From positions 45,630 through 109,629 of the forward strand of contig NZ_JROO01000017.1 in NCBI RefSeq assembly GCF_000826685.1: 64,000 nt of DNA, written 5' to 3'. This DNA is from Streptomonospora alba. GTDB lineage: Bacteria; Actinomycetota; Actinomycetes; Streptosporangiales; Streptosporangiaceae. Positions within the stretch are counted from its first letter, which is position 1, and every line of letters begins with the position of its first letter. Positions 32,670 through 42,038 of the stretch are shown here, in pieces. Made by a program: the position numbers and the translations under genes. The notes beneath the pieces are model-generated. The model did no database searches. It was given only the letters and a program-made list of their open reading frames with translations, and was not told where the DNA came from.

Positions 32670-33685
32670 AGCCCCTGCTCCCGGAGGCGCTCGGCCAGCA
32701 GGTGCAGCTCTTCGGGGCCCACGCCCCCGCCCAGCAGCGGCAGCTCCATGCGGGGCCTGTCGACCTCGTCGAGGCGAGCGCGGATGGCGGCTTCGGCCGA
32801 GGCCCGCTGCGCGTGCTCGCTCATCTCCTGCGCCAGGCCGTGGGCGGTCTCCTCGGCGTCCTCCAGCCCCGCCGCCTTGAGCCCGCGCACCAGCGCGCCG
32901 GTGTCCACCGATCCCTCGGCCGCTTCCCGCAGCACGGGCTCGTCGAAGAACCCGGAATGCACCATGTTCACGATCACCGACCCGACGTTGAGCCCGGCGG
33001 CGTGGATCTCGGCGATGCCGTCCACGGTCTCCTGGGCGGGCATCTCCTCCAGCACCGTCACGAAGTGCACGGCGGTCTGCGCCGAGCGGAGGGTGGACAT
33101 GGCCTTGTCGGCGTGGTTGTGGACGGGCCCCACGCGCGCCAGCCCCGCGACCTCGGCGTTGACGTTGAGGAACTGCGCGATCCGCCCCGTGGGCGGCGCG
33201 TCCATCACCACGGCGTCGTAGACGTGGCGCCCGCCGCCGGCGTCGCGGCCCCCGCGCCGCCGCTCGCTCGCACGGCGCCGGACCGCCTCGGTGGCCTTGC
33301 CGGTCAGCAGCACGTCGCGCATCCCCGGTGCGACGGTGGTCGCGAAGTCCACGGCGCCGAAGCGGGTGAGCAGCTGCCCGGCCCGGCGCATGCCGTAGAA
33401 CATCTCCAGGTACTCCAGCAGGGCCGACTCGGCGTCGGCCGCCAGCGCGCACACGCGGCCGCCCCCGGGCGCGTCGGCGATCGGACGCTCCTCGTAGGGC
33501 AGGGGACGGGTGCCGAAGAGCCGGGCGATGCCCTGGCGCCCCTCGACCTCGACCAGCAGCACGGTGCCTCCGCCGGCGGCGAGCGCCAGAGCGAGGGAGG
33601 CGGCCACGGTCGTCTTGCCGGTGCCCCCCTTGCCGGTGACGACATGGAGCCGGACGGCCTCCGCATCGCGATCGCGTGCACTCAC
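32666..33685 (-). CDS. ArsA/GET3-family ATPase, first of pair
   Basis: From GTG 33685 it has 339 residues; ATG 33742 would add 19. Walker A is GKGGTGKTTVA and the switch motif VMDAPPTGR. A low-complexity Arg/Gly insertion (RRRASERRRGGRDAGGG) interrupts the middle of the domain. It forms a two-gene unit with the next gene and probably a heterodimer. The 119-bp gap to the divergent DUF4177 gene holds both promoters. Confidence 0.85.
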   Translation of the reverse strand: MSARDRDAEAVRLHVVTGKGGTGKTTVAASLALALAAGGGTVLLVEVEGRQGIARLFGTRPLPYEERPIADAPGGGRVCALAADAESALLEYLEMFYGMRRAGQLLTRFGAVDFATTVAPGMRDVLLTGKATEAVRRRASERRRGGRDAGGGRHVYDAVVMDAPPTGRIAQFLNVNAEVAGLARVGPVHNHADKAMSTLRSAQTAVHFVTVLEEMPAQETVDGIAEIHAAGLNVGSVIVNMVHSGFFDEPVLREAAEGSVDTGALVRGLKAAGLEDAEETAHGLAQEMSEHAQRASAEAAIRARLDEVDRPRMELPLLGGGVGPEELHLLAERLREQGL

Positions 33686-33804
33686 TCCTGGAAGTTTATG
33701 TTCCCGGCCGGAGCGGGCGGCCGCGTGCGTCCCGGTCGGCATGTGCGGCGCGCCGCCGGGATCTGCGGGTACCGGCGTCCGCGGCGGTAAGTAAGGTGGC
33801 GGCT

Positions 33805-33978
33805 ATGACGAAGTGGGAGTACGCGACAGTGCCGCTGTTGTCGCACGCGACGAAGCAGATTCTGGACAACTGGGGCGAGGACGGCTGGGACCTGGTCTCG
33901 GTCATCCCCGGCCCGTCGGTCGACGGGGACCCGCGCAACCAGCAGATGGTGGCCTACATGAAACGGGAGAAGGAGTAA
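33805..33978 (+). CDS. DUF4177 small protein
   Basis: It has 57 residues (KWEYATVPLL, then NWGEDGWDLVSVIP), the standard short DUF4177 fold. AAGGTGG precedes ATG 33805. Its stop overlaps the start of the next gene (TAATG). Always found beside RidA and the ArsA pair in actinobacteria; function unknown. Confidence 0.85.
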   Translation: MTKWEYATVPLLSHATKQILDNWGEDGWDLVSVIPGPSVDGDPRNQQMVAYMKREKE

Positions 33979-34439
33979 TGGCCGCTCCGGAGGAGCGGCT
34001 GGCCGACCTCGGGCTGACACTGCCCGAGGTCGTGCCGCCCGTGGCCGCCTACCAGCCGGCGGTGCGCACGGGCGACTACGTCTACGTGTCGGGCCAGGTG
34101 CCCATGGTCGGCGGCAAGCCGGCCGGCACCGGCAAGGTCGGCGCCGAGGTCACCGCGGAGCGGGCCAAGGAGCTGGCCGCGGTGTGCGCGCTGAACGCCG
34201 TCGCCGCGGTCAAGGCCGAGGTCGGCGAACTCTCCCGGGTGCGGCGGATCGTCAAAGTCGTGGGCTTCGTGGCCAGCGATCCGTCGTTCACCGGCCAGCC
34301 CCAGGTGATCAACGGCGCCAGCGAGCTGATCGGAGAGGTCTTCGGCGAAGCCGGCACGCACGCCCGAAGCGCCGTGGGAGTCGCCGTACTCCCGCTGGAC
34401 GTGCCCGTCGAGGTGGAGATGATCGTCGAGACGGACTGA
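33978..34439 (+). CDS. ridA: RidA-family deaminase
   Basis: It has 153 residues. The YjgF/RidA core is visible: TGDYVYVSGQVPMVGG, ALNAVAAVKAEVG, and the C-terminal HARSAVGVAVLPLDVPVEVE. The key Arg that binds the substrate carboxylate is present in the latter segment. RidA hydrolyses reactive enamine/imine intermediates from PLP enzymes. Translationally coupled to the DUF4177 gene. Confidence 0.88.
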   Translation: MAAPEERLADLGLTLPEVVPPVAAYQPAVRTGDYVYVSGQVPMVGGKPAGTGKVGAEVTAERAKELAAVCALNAVAAVKAEVGELSRVRRIVKVVGFVASDPSFTGQPQVINGASELIGEVFGEAGTHARSAVGVAVLPLDVPVEVEMIVETD

Positions 34440-34497
34440 GGGCTCGGCGAACGACGCGGTGGCGCTCGTCCACCGCGGTCGACGGGAGGACGAGGCG

Positions 34498-35304
34498 ATG
34501 ACACGGGAGCGCGCAGGCGGCGGGAGCCGCGCCGCCGAGGTGCGTCCGGCCGCCACGGTGATGCTGCTGCATGAGAGCGCCGCCGTCGGCGAGCTGGAGG
34601 TCTACCTGCTGAGGCGGACCTCCTCCATGCGGTTCGCTCCCGGCATGCACGTCTTTCCCGGCGGCGGGGTGGACGAGCGCGACACCGACCGCGACATCCG
34701 ATGGGCGGGCCCGCCGCCCGCGGAATGGGCCGAGCGCCTGGACGTCGCGGAGCCGTCGGCGCGGGCACTGGTCTGCGCCGCCGTGCGCGAGACCTTCGAG
34801 GAGTCCGGCGTCCTGATGGCGGGCCCGCCCTCCGGCGGTGTGGTCGCCGACACCCGCGGAGAGGACTGGGAGGCCGACCGCGAGGCGCTGGTCGGTCGCA
34901 GCCTGTCTTTCACCGAGTTCCTGCGCAAGCGGGACCTGGTGCTGCGCAGTGATCTGCTGCGCGCCTGGTCGCGCTGGATCACACCGCCCGGCGAGACGCG
35001 GCGCTTCGACACCCGCTTCTTCGCCGCCGCCCTGCCCGAGGGGCAGCAGACCCGCGAGGTCGGAGGCGAGGCCGACCGCGTGGCGTGGATGCGCCCCGCC
35101 GACGCCGTGGCCGCGTGGCGGCGCGGCGACCTCCGCATGCTTCCCCCGACCGTGACGAGCTGCGCCGAGCTGGCCGACTGCGGTTCCCTTGCGGCGGCCA
35201 TGGCGGCCCGGCGCACGATCTTCCCCATCGAGCCCGAGATGCGCGAGGTCGGCGGCAAGCTGCGCATCGTCGTGCCCGAGGGGGTGCCCTACCCCCAGAG
35301 CTGA
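34498..35304 (+). CDS. NUDIX hydrolase
   Basis: It has 268 residues from ATG 34498 (GGGAGGACGAGG). The box starts at GGGVDERDTD and continues to AVRETFEESG, with a long insertion between G and the RE(T/F)xEE part, as in actinobacterial homologues near ridA. Substrate not predictable. It belongs to the plus-strand set with RidA and the MBL gene. Confidence 0.85.
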   Translation: MTRERAGGGSRAAEVRPAATVMLLHESAAVGELEVYLLRRTSSMRFAPGMHVFPGGGVDERDTDRDIRWAGPPPAEWAERLDVAEPSARALVCAAVRETFEESGVLMAGPPSGGVVADTRGEDWEADREALVGRSLSFTEFLRKRDLVLRSDLLRAWSRWITPPGETRRFDTRFFAAALPEGQQTREVGGEADRVAWMRPADAVAAWRRGDLRMLPPTVTSCAELADCGSLAAAMAARRTIFPIEPEMREVGGKLRIVVPEGVPYPQS

Positions 35305-35358
35305 ATCCCCCGCTGCTACCCCACCCTGCCGCGGCCCGGTGAGAGAGACTGAGGTGCG

Positions 35359-36165
35359 ATGAGGATCGACGGTTCCGGAACACTGCGCGCCAACTGCGTC
35401 CTGTGCCCCAACCCCGGCCCCATGACGCTGGACGGCACCAACACCTGGGTACTGCGCGAGCCGGGGATGCGGGGCGTCGTCGTGGTCGACCCCGGGCCGC
35501 ACGACGAGCGCCACCTGGAGCGCGTCGCCCGCACCGTGCAGGAGCAGGGCGCACAGGTGGCCGTCACGCTGCTGACCCACCACCACCCCGACCACAGCGA
35601 GGGCGCACGCTACTTCAGCGAGCTCACGGGCGCGCCGGTGCGCGCGGTCGAGCCCGAGCTGCGCATCAGCGGCGACGGGCTCGCCGACGGCGAGGTCGTC
35701 GAGGTCGACGGTCTGGAGCTGCGTGTGATCGCCACACCTGGCCACACCGCCGACTCCGTGTGCTTCCACCTGCCCGCCGACGACGTCGTGCTCACCGGCG
35801 ACACGGTGCTGGGCGCGGGCACCACGATGATCGCCGACGACGGCCTGGCCGACTACATGGACTCGCTGTACCGGCTGCGCGAACTGGCGTCTCGGACCGG
35901 CGTGCGGGCGCTGCTGCCCGGGCACGGGCCGATCCGCCCCGAGCCGCTGGACAAGCTCACCGAGTACATCGACCACCGCGAGTCCCGATTGGCCCAGGTG
36001 ACCGCGGCAGTGGAGGCGGGCGACACCACCGCCGACGCGATCGTGGCGCGGGTCTACGCCGGAATCGAGGAGGCCGTGGTCCCGGCCGCGCGGTCCTCGG
36101 TGCGCGCCCAGCTGCACTACCTGGCCAAGCGCGGCGACATCCCCGCCGAGCTCGGCGAGGCCTGA
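35359..36165 (+). CDS. Metallo-beta-lactamase-fold hydrolase
   Basis: It has 268 residues. The metal motif is [10 protein letters not shown], followed by PGHTADS, TGDTV and a C-terminal winged-helix domain ([16 protein letters not shown]), as in LACTB2/Rv3677c-type proteins, which are likely hydrolases of thioesters or nucleic acid. Located before the Crp gene as in Mycobacterium. Confidence 0.88.
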   Translation: MRIDGSGTLRANCVLCPNPGPMTLDGTNTWVLREPGMRGVVVVDPGPHDERHLERVARTVQEQGAQVAVTLLTHHHPDHSEGARYFSELTGAPVRAVEPELRISGDGLADGEVVEVDGLELRVIATPGHTADSVCFHLPADDVVLTGDTVLGAGTTMIADDGLADYMDSLYRLRELASRTGVRALLPGHGPIRPEPLDKLTEYIDHRESRLAQVTAAVEAGDTTADAIVARVYAGIEEAVVPAARSSVRAQLHYLAKRGDIPAELGEA

Positions 36166-36225
36166 CGGCCGGATCCGCCGCGGGCCGCGGGCGAGGGCGT
36201 GCGCCGGCCTGAACCGGACAGCCGA

Positions 36226-36250
36226 CGGGCCCGGCACGAGGCCGGGCCCG
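36226..36250. terminator. Terminator between MBL and crp genes
   Basis: A 10-bp stem CGGGCCCGGC / GCCGGGCCCG with loop ACGAG, between convergent stops at 36165 and 36278. Confidence 0.7.
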
Positions 36251-36277
36251 GTGGTCGTCGTTACGCGCCGCGCGGGG

Positions 36278-36961
36278 TCAGCGCGCGCGCCGACGCATCC
36301 GCTCGACGTCCATCAGCACCACGGCCTTGGCCTCGATCCGCAGCCAGCCGCGCAGCGCGAACTCCGCCAGCGCCTTGTTCACGGTCTCGCGCGAGGCGCC
36401 GACCAGCTGGGCCAGCTCCTCCTGCGTGAGGTCGTGGTGCACGTGCAGGCCGTCCTCGCCCTCCTTGCCGAAGCGGTCGGCGAGGTCGAGCAGCTGCCCG
36501 GCCACGCGCCCCGGAACGTCGGTGAAGACCAGGTCGCTCATCACGTCGTTGGTGCGGCGCAGCCGGTTCGCCAGCGCCTTGAGCAGCTGGAGGCTGACCT
36601 GCGGCTGCTGGGCGATGAAGGGGCGCAGGTCGTCGTGGCCCAGACCAGCCAGCACCGCGTCGGTGACGGCGATGGCGCTGGCGGTGCGCGGCCGCGGGTC
36701 GAACAGCGACAGCTCCCCGAACATCTCACTGGGGCCCAGGACGCTCAGCAGGTTCTCGCGACCGTCGACAGCGGCGCGGGTCAGCTTGACCTTGCCGCTG
36801 AGGATCACGTAAAGGCGGTCGCCCTCGTCCCCCTCGGAGAAGAGCGTCTGGCCGCGGCCGAGCCGGACCTCGCTCACCGAGGCGCGCAGCGCGGCGGCCC
36901 CCTCCTCGTCGAGTGCCTCGAAAAGAGGGGCCTTGCGCAGCACCTCGTTGGTCTCGTCCAC
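36278..36961 (-). CDS. crp: Crp/Fnr-family transcription regulator
   Basis: It has 227 residues from GTG 36961 with AAGGAGG 8 nt upstream. The cNMP-binding beta roll includes [16 protein letters not shown], matching the cAMP phosphate cassette (GE...R(T/S)A). The C-terminal winged HTH has [20 protein letters not shown]. It is orthologous by position to Rv3676 and SCO3571, global cAMP regulators. A CRP-like palindrome at 36993-37010 overlaps its promoter area, so it probably regulates itself. Confidence 0.92.
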   Translation of the reverse strand: MDETNEVLRKAPLFEALDEEGAAALRASVSEVRLGRGQTLFSEGDEGDRLYVILSGKVKLTRAAVDGRENLLSVLGPSEMFGELSLFDPRPRTASAIAVTDAVLAGLGHDDLRPFIAQQPQVSLQLLKALANRLRRTNDVMSDLVFTDVPGRVAGQLLDLADRFGKEGEDGLHVHHDLTQEELAQLVGASRETVNKALAEFALRGWLRIEAKAVVLMDVERMRRRAR

Positions 36962-36992
36962 CACTTCCTCCTTGCAAGCCTGACCGTCAACA

Positions 36993-37010
36993 GTGTGACG
37001 TATATCGCAC
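36993..37010. promoter_or_regulatory. Putative Crp operator
   Basis: GTGTGACGTATATCGCAC resembles TGTGA-N6-TCACA with one changed base in the right half. It lies 32 bp upstream of the crp start and between the divergent crp and nth genes. Confidence 0.55.
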
Positions 37011-37231
37011 CCCGGTGGAAAACCAGTCTGCCGTCTCGGCTTGTCGCCCGGGGGGAAATGCCAACAGCCACGGCCGACGTCAGTGCTACCGATCCTAGTT
37101 GCAATCCCGTCCCCGAGGGTTCCGGCCCGCCGTACTTCCGACATTGCCGACATCCGCATGCGGCCACGGGGCCGTTTCCCGCCACGTCCGCCCGGAACCG
37201 GGCGCTGTCGCGGGTACGTAGTCTTTGGGGC

Positions 37232-38008
37232 GTGCTCGGAGAACCTGCCACCCCTGCTCAGACCACCCCGACCGACACGGCACCGGACGACGGCGCGGCG
37301 CGGACACCCACGGGTGAGTCGCGTCTCGCTCTTGTGAGACGCGCCCGACGGATTAACCGGGAATTGGCCCGGTTGTATCCCGATGCGCACTGTGAGCTTG
37401 ATTTCACCACTCCGTTGGAGCTGCTGGTGGCGACCATCCTGTCGGCCCAGTGCACCGACAAACGCGTCAATCAGGTGACCCCGAAGCTCTTCGCCCGCTA
37501 CGATTCGGCGGCCGGTTACGCCTCCGCCGACAGGGAGGAGCTGGAGGGCCTGATCCGCTCCACCGGCTTCTACCGCTCCAAGGCCAACAGCATCATCGGC
37601 CTGGGCCAGAAGCTGTGCGACGAGCACGGCGGCGAGGTCCCCGGCGACCTGGACGCGCTGGTGCGGCTGCCCGGCGTCGGGCGCAAGACCGCCAACGTGG
37701 TGCTCGGCAACGCCTTCGGCGTGCCGGGGCTCACCGTGGACACCCACTTCGGGCGCCTGGTGCGCCGGTTCGGCTGGACCACGGAGACCGACGCGGTCAA
37801 GGTGGAGCACGCCGTGGCCGACCTGTTCCCGCCCAAGGACTGGACCCTGCTGTCGCACCGGCTGATCTGGCACGGCCGCCGCATCTGCCACTCGCGGCGA
37901 CCCGCCTGCGGCGCCTGCGAGCTGGCCCACTGGTGCCCGTCCTTCGGCGAAGGGCCTACCGACGAGGAGACCGCGGCGGCGCTGGTGCGGAATGGCCCCT
38001 TCTCCTAA
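37232..38008 (+). CDS. nth: Endonuclease III
   Basis: From GTG 37232 it has 258 residues; GTG 37334 is a shorter alternative and matches typical lengths better. It has the helix-hairpin-helix [12 protein letters not shown] with the catalytic Lys, the catalytic Asp in VDTHFGRL and the 4Fe-4S loop C-x6-C-x2-C-x5-C ([17 protein letters not shown]). It removes oxidised pyrimidines as a bifunctional glycosylase/lyase. Conserved partner of crp. Confidence 0.93.
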   Translation: MLGEPATPAQTTPTDTAPDDGAARTPTGESRLALVRRARRINRELARLYPDAHCELDFTTPLELLVATILSAQCTDKRVNQVTPKLFARYDSAAGYASADREELEGLIRSTGFYRSKANSIIGLGQKLCDEHGGEVPGDLDALVRLPGVGRKTANVVLGNAFGVPGLTVDTHFGRLVRRFGWTTETDAVKVEHAVADLFPPKDWTLLSHRLIWHGRRICHSRRPACGACELAHWCPSFGEGPTDEETAAALVRNGPFS

Positions 38009-38060
38009 GCGGTTCCTACCTGATGGGCAGCTACCGCGGCCGGGAGGAGACGGGCAGAGC

Positions 38061-38843
38061 ATGACCGCACAGGAAGACGGCGAACGGCACCGGGCTGTCC
38101 CCGGCCCCTCCGGCGGCGATGCGGGGGTCGACGGGCGCCCTGCTGAGGCACCCGATGTGACCACCCCCGAATGGCTGGCCTCCCTTGCCCGAGCGGGCGG
38201 GCGCATGGCCGTTCCCGCCGTGATGCGCCCGCCCGAGTCAGGCGGCCGCAGGTCCGCGGTACTGATCCTCTTCGGGGAGGGCGAGCACGGGCCCGACGTC
38301 CTGCTGATCCAGCGCAACGACGGGCTGCGGCGCCACTCCGGGCAGCCCGCGTTCCCCGGCGGCGCGTTCGAGTCCGGCGACGAAGGGCCCGAGGACTGCG
38401 CCGTGCGCGAGGCCGTGGAGGAGACCGGTGTCGACCCCCTCGGCATCGAGCTGCTGGGCCGGCTGCCCGAGCTTTACATCCGCCCCAGCGCCTTCCGCGT
38501 CACTCCGGTGCTGGCCTGGTGGCGCGAGCCCTCCGAGGTACGCGCCGCCGACTCCGGCGAGGTCGCCGGCGTCGTGCGGGTACCCGTCGGCGAGCTCGCC
38601 GACCCCGCGAACCGGATCCGGGTGCGCCATCCCAACGGCTCCGCCGGCCCCGCCTTCCAGGTGCGCGGCATGCGCGTCTGGGGATTCACCGCGGCGATTC
38701 TGGACCGGCTGCTCGTTCTGGGAGGCTGGGAGCAGCCGTGGCTGGACGGGCAGGAGGCCGAGCCCGTTTTCTTGCCGGGGAACGGACCCGGTGGCGACGG
38801 TCGGCGTGCGACCCGGCAGCAGCGCGGCAGCCGGGAGAGCTGA
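38061..38843 (+). CDS. NUDIX hydrolase, CoA-pyrophosphatase type
   Basis: From ATG 38061 it has 260 residues. The box is PAFPGGAFESGDEGPEDCAV, then REAVEETG, preceded by RNDGLRRHSGQP, which matches the LLTxR(SA)..H.GQVAFPGG pattern of CoA-hydrolysing NUDIX proteins (Rv3672c type). It may cleave CoA or its acyl derivatives. It lies between nth and marP as in Mycobacterium. Confidence 0.85.
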   Translation: MTAQEDGERHRAVPGPSGGDAGVDGRPAEAPDVTTPEWLASLARAGGRMAVPAVMRPPESGGRRSAVLILFGEGEHGPDVLLIQRNDGLRRHSGQPAFPGGAFESGDEGPEDCAVREAVEETGVDPLGIELLGRLPELYIRPSAFRVTPVLAWWREPSEVRAADSGEVAGVVRVPVGELADPANRIRVRHPNGSAGPAFQVRGMRVWGFTAAILDRLLVLGGWEQPWLDGQEAEPVFLPGNGPGGDGRRATRQQRGSRES

Positions 38844-38861
38844 GATGAACACGGGGTGGTG

Positions 38862-40052
38862 ATGGACGGCATCGTCCTCGACGCGGTCCTGGTGATGCTG
38901 GTGCTGCTGTTCGCGGTGTCGGGATACCGGCAGGGCTTCATCGTCGGGATCATGAGTTTCGCCGGGTTCATCGGCGGCGGCGTGCTGGCCGCTCTCAGCG
39001 CGCCACCGCTCATCCAGGGGCTGGTGACCGACCCCGGGCGGCAGGCGCTGCTGGCCGTCGCGGTGGTGTTCCTCTGCGCGGCGCTGGGCCAGTTCGTGGC
39101 CTCCTATGCGGGCGCGGCGGTGCGCAACCGCGTCACCTGGGACTCCGCCCGCGTGGTGGACGCCATGGGCGGCGCGGTGGTGAGCGCGGTGTCGGTGCTG
39201 CTGGTGGCCTGGCTGGTCGGCAGCGCCGTCGCCAACTCCGCGATCCCGGTCCTCAACAACCAGGCGCAGCAGTCGCGGGTGCTGCACGCCGTCGACCGCG
39301 CTATGCCCGAGGTGGCCCAGACGTGGTTCTCCACCTTCCGCAGGATCGTCGACCAGAGCGCCTTCCCGCAGGTTTTCAGCGGCTTGGGCACCGGCGAGCC
39401 GGCGCAGGTGCAGCCGCCCGACCCCGACGTCCTCGACACCGCCGAGCTGCGTGACGCCGGACAGAGCGTGGTGAAGGTGCTGGGCACCGCGCCCGAGTGC
39501 CAGCGGCGCGTGGAGGGGACCGGGTTCGTCTACGACGACGGGCGCATCATGACCAACGCCCACGTGGTCGCGGGCGTCACCCAGGACCTGCGCGTCGTCA
39601 CCCGCTCCGGCCAGCAGCTGTCCGCCACCGTCGTGCTCTACGACCCGCAGCAGGACATCGCCGTCCTGGACGTGGACGGCCTCGATCTGGAGCCGCTGGA
39701 GTTCGAGACCGAGGCGAGCCAGGGCGACGACGCGGTGGTGGCCGGGTTCCCGCGCAACAACGGCTTCTCCGCCGGGCCTGCGCGCATCCGTGCCGAGCAG
39801 ACGGCGCAAGGGCCCGACTTCTACCACTCCCAGCAGGTCAGCCGGGAGATCTACCAGATCCGCGCCGAGGTGCGCCCCGGCAACTCCGGCGGTCCGCTGC
39901 TCTCGCCCGACGGCACCGTCTACGGTGTCATCTTCGCCGCGGCCACCAACGAGGACGAGACGGGCTACGTCCTCACCGCCGACGAGGTCGCGGCCAACGC
40001 CGAGCGGGGCGAGACCGCGAGCGGCGAGGTCTCCACCCAGGAGTGCGACTGA
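38862..40052 (+). CDS. marP: MarP-type membrane serine protease with CvpA-like N-terminus
   Basis: It has 396 residues from ATG 38862. Four TM helices (5-25, 30-50, 62-82, 100-128) of CvpA type are followed by a periplasmic chymotrypsin-like protease. The triad is H234 (NAHVV), D265 (DIAVL) and S342 (GNSGGP). C213 and C395 could form the disulfide known in mycobacterial MarP, whose numbering is almost the same. It is expected to resist acid and oxidative stress by cleaving periplasmic proteins. Confidence 0.92.
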   Translation: MDGIVLDAVLVMLVLLFAVSGYRQGFIVGIMSFAGFIGGGVLAALSAPPLIQGLVTDPGRQALLAVAVVFLCAALGQFVASYAGAAVRNRVTWDSARVVDAMGGAVVSAVSVLLVAWLVGSAVANSAIPVLNNQAQQSRVLHAVDRAMPEVAQTWFSTFRRIVDQSAFPQVFSGLGTGEPAQVQPPDPDVLDTAELRDAGQSVVKVLGTAPECQRRVEGTGFVYDDGRIMTNAHVVAGVTQDLRVVTRSGQQLSATVVLYDPQQDIAVLDVDGLDLEPLEFETEASQGDDAVVAGFPRNNGFSAGPARIRAEQTAQGPDFYHSQQVSREIYQIRAEVRPGNSGGPLLSPDGTVYGVIFAAATNEDETGYVLTADEVAANAERGETASGEVSTQECD

Positions 40053-40096
40053 GGCAAGCCGCCGGCAGACGGGAGGAAAGGACAGGTGCGCGGACC

Positions 40097-40846
40097 GTGG
40101 AGCTTACCGTGCTCGGCAGCGCCGCCCCCTACCCTCGGCCCGGAATCCCGTGTTCGGGCTACCTGGTCACCGGCGGCTCCGGGGCCCTCTGGCTGGACGC
40201 CGGCCCCGGCACCCTGGCCGAGTTGCAGCGCCACGCGCGCCTGCCGGAGCTGGACGGCATCTGGATCTCCCACCTGCACGCCGACCACTGCGCCGATCTG
40301 CTGACCGCCTTCTACGCTCTCGTCTACGCCGACCAGGCGCCGTCCGCTCCCCTCCCGCTGTACGGCCCGCAGGGGACCGCGGCCCGCCTGGAGGGCTTCC
40401 TGTCCAACGCCGCGCGCAGCCCGATCGAGCGGGCGTTCGAGGTGCGTGAACTCCACGACGGGCAGCGTGTGCGCCTGGGCGGGATGGAGCTGGAGTCGCG
40501 GTCGGTCGAGCACGGGATGCCCGGCTACGCGGTCCGGATCGACGACGGCGCGGCGAGCCTCGCCTACTCGGGGGACAGCGCGCCGTGCGCAGCGCTCGAC
40601 GACGTGGCGCGCGGTGCCGACCTGCTGCTGTGCGAGGCCGACGGCGACCCGCCGGCGGACGGGCCGCGGGTGCACCACAGCCCCGAGGACGCGGGGCGGA
40701 CGGCGGCGCGAGCGGGCGCGGGCCGCCTGGTCGTGACCCACGTGGGTCCGTTCCTGCGGCCGGAGGAGGCGCTGGGCAGGGCCGCGTCGGAATACGCGGG
40801 ACCGGTCGAGCACGCGGACGCCGGGCGCGCCTTCAGCGTCGGCTGA
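40097..40846 (+). CDS. Metallo-beta-lactamase-fold hydrolase, RNase Z-like group
   Basis: From GTG 40097 it has 249 residues. The motif SHLHADHCADL binds metals, with later YSGD and a His in VTHVGPF. The opening VELTVLGSAAPYPRPG is typical of the ElaC/RNase Z-like group. It may act on nucleic acid or small molecules. It follows marP closely and ends before a strong bidirectional terminator. Confidence 0.85.
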   Translation: MELTVLGSAAPYPRPGIPCSGYLVTGGSGALWLDAGPGTLAELQRHARLPELDGIWISHLHADHCADLLTAFYALVYADQAPSAPLPLYGPQGTAARLEGFLSNAARSPIERAFEVRELHDGQRVRLGGMELESRSVEHGMPGYAVRIDDGAASLAYSGDSAPCAALDDVARGADLLLCEADGDPPADGPRVHHSPEDAGRTAARAGAGRLVVTHVGPFLRPEEALGRAASEYAGPVEHADAGRAFSVG

Positions 40847-40855
40847 CCTGTACGG

Positions 40856-40901
40856 CCCGCGGCCGCCCCGCACCCCCGCGGGGGTGCGGGGCGGCCGCGG
40901 G
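40856..40901. terminator. Bidirectional terminator
   Basis: A perfect 22-bp inverted repeat (40856-40877 / 40880-40901) with a 2-nt centre, between convergent stops at 40846 and 40920. Confidence 0.85.
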
Positions 40902-40919
40902 GCGGGCGGGCTGAGAACC

Positions 40920-41462
40920 TCAGCCGACGGATTCGGCCTCGGGATCGGCTTTGCCCAGGGGCCAGCTCATCCGGACGACGGTGCCGTCCTCATGCGGTTC
41001 GATGCTGACCTCGTCGGCAAGACCGACGATCACTGCGAGACCCACATCGGGCGAGAGCCCCGAGATGCCGTTGAGCGAGGTGTCGGCATCCAGGTCGACG
41101 CCGGCGTCCGGATTGTCGAACGCCGCCGTCGGCTCCTTGGCCGGGGCGCGGTCGAACACCACCACCTCGAAGCGCTGCGCGGCGCGGCCGTTGTGCGACG
41201 CGCGGTCCGCGGGCGTGTCCGCGGGCGCGTCGCCGCCGCGGGGTCCGCCGGAGCTGTCGACCAGGTCAAGCTGGATCGGGCGGCTGGGGCAGTGGACGCG
41301 ATGCGCCTCGACGGCACGGGAGCACGCCTCGCCGACCGCCAACCGGATCTCGTCGAGGGCGGATTCGGCGATGCCCGCCCGCCGGGCGACGGCCGTGGCC
41401 ATAAGGCGGGCCGTGCGCACATGGGCGGGCAGCGCGCTGATGGTGAGCTGGACGAGTGCCAT
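40920..41462 (-). CDS. Anti-sigma factor-like ATP-binding partner of BldG
   Basis: It has 180 residues resembling RsbW/SpoIIAB. The region that should be the N box reads AVGEACSRAVEAH, where the Asn that chelates Mg-ATP is replaced by Arg, so kinase activity is doubtful. A 45-residue acidic/Gly-rich segment is inserted in the middle. In Streptomyces the gene after bldG (ORF3/ApgA) likewise encodes its cognate anti-sigma factor. It follows bldG by 19 bp. Confidence 0.82.
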   Translation of the reverse strand: MALVQLTISALPAHVRTARLMATAVARRAGIAESALDEIRLAVGEACSRAVEAHRVHCPSRPIQLDLVDSSGGPRGGDAPADTPADRASHNGRAAQRFEVVVFDRAPAKEPTAAFDNPDAGVDLDADTSLNGISGLSPDVGLAVIVGLADEVSIEPHEDGTVVRMSWPLGKADPEAESVG

Positions 41463-41481
41463 GGGATCGCTCGTAACGCAG

Positions 41482-41829
41482 CTACTTCGACTTGCGCTTG
41501 TCGATGGCTTCCTGAACAGAGTCGTAGATACCGAAGACCTTGGTCAGCCCGGTGATCCGGAAGATCTTCAGGATCCGCTCCTGCGTGCAGACCAGGTCGA
41601 GCGTGCCGTCATGGGCGCGCACGCGCTTCAGGCCGCCCACGAGCACGCCGAGCCCCGTCGAGTCGAGGAACTCCACCTTCTCCATGTTCACCACGAGGTG
41701 GAAATTACCCTTGTTGACGAGATCGATCAGGAGCTCACGCAGCCGGGGCGCGGTATAGACATCGATCTCACCCTCGACGACGACGATCTCTGTGTCGTCC
41801 TGTGTGTGGTGATCAAGCTTCAAGTCCAC
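41482..41829 (-). CDS. bldG: Anti-anti-sigma factor BldG
   Basis: It has 115 residues in the STAS fold. S57 in [11 protein letters not shown] is the phosphorylation site, as in Streptomyces BldG, and the C-terminal half ([19 protein letters not shown]) is almost identical to family members. GTG 41829 has GGAGG upstream. BldG controls aerial growth and antibiotic production by partner switching with anti-sigma factors. Adjacent to the anti-sigma gene and divergent from mrfA, as in Streptomyces. Confidence 0.93.
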   Translation of the reverse strand: MDLKLDHHTQDDTEIVVVEGEIDVYTAPRLRELLIDLVNKGNFHLVVNMEKVEFLDSTGLGVLVGGLKRVRAHDGTLDLVCTQERILKIFRITGLTKVFGIYDSVQEAIDKRKSK

Positions 41830-42038
41830 TAGTCCTCCAGCGCCGAACTGCGAAAAGCCGCGGGTGATCTCTGCCGGGCGTTACCCCACCGTGCGGCATT
41901 CAACCACGCTTGCCCTTCGCATCTGCCTGTTATGCACAAGAAACCACGACAGCGCGGGTCCCTTCCCGCGGATGCCACACTGAAACCGGGGTTGATCAGT
42001 GCCATGACATGTGCTGTCTGCCGAGGAGGGGGGTCGGG

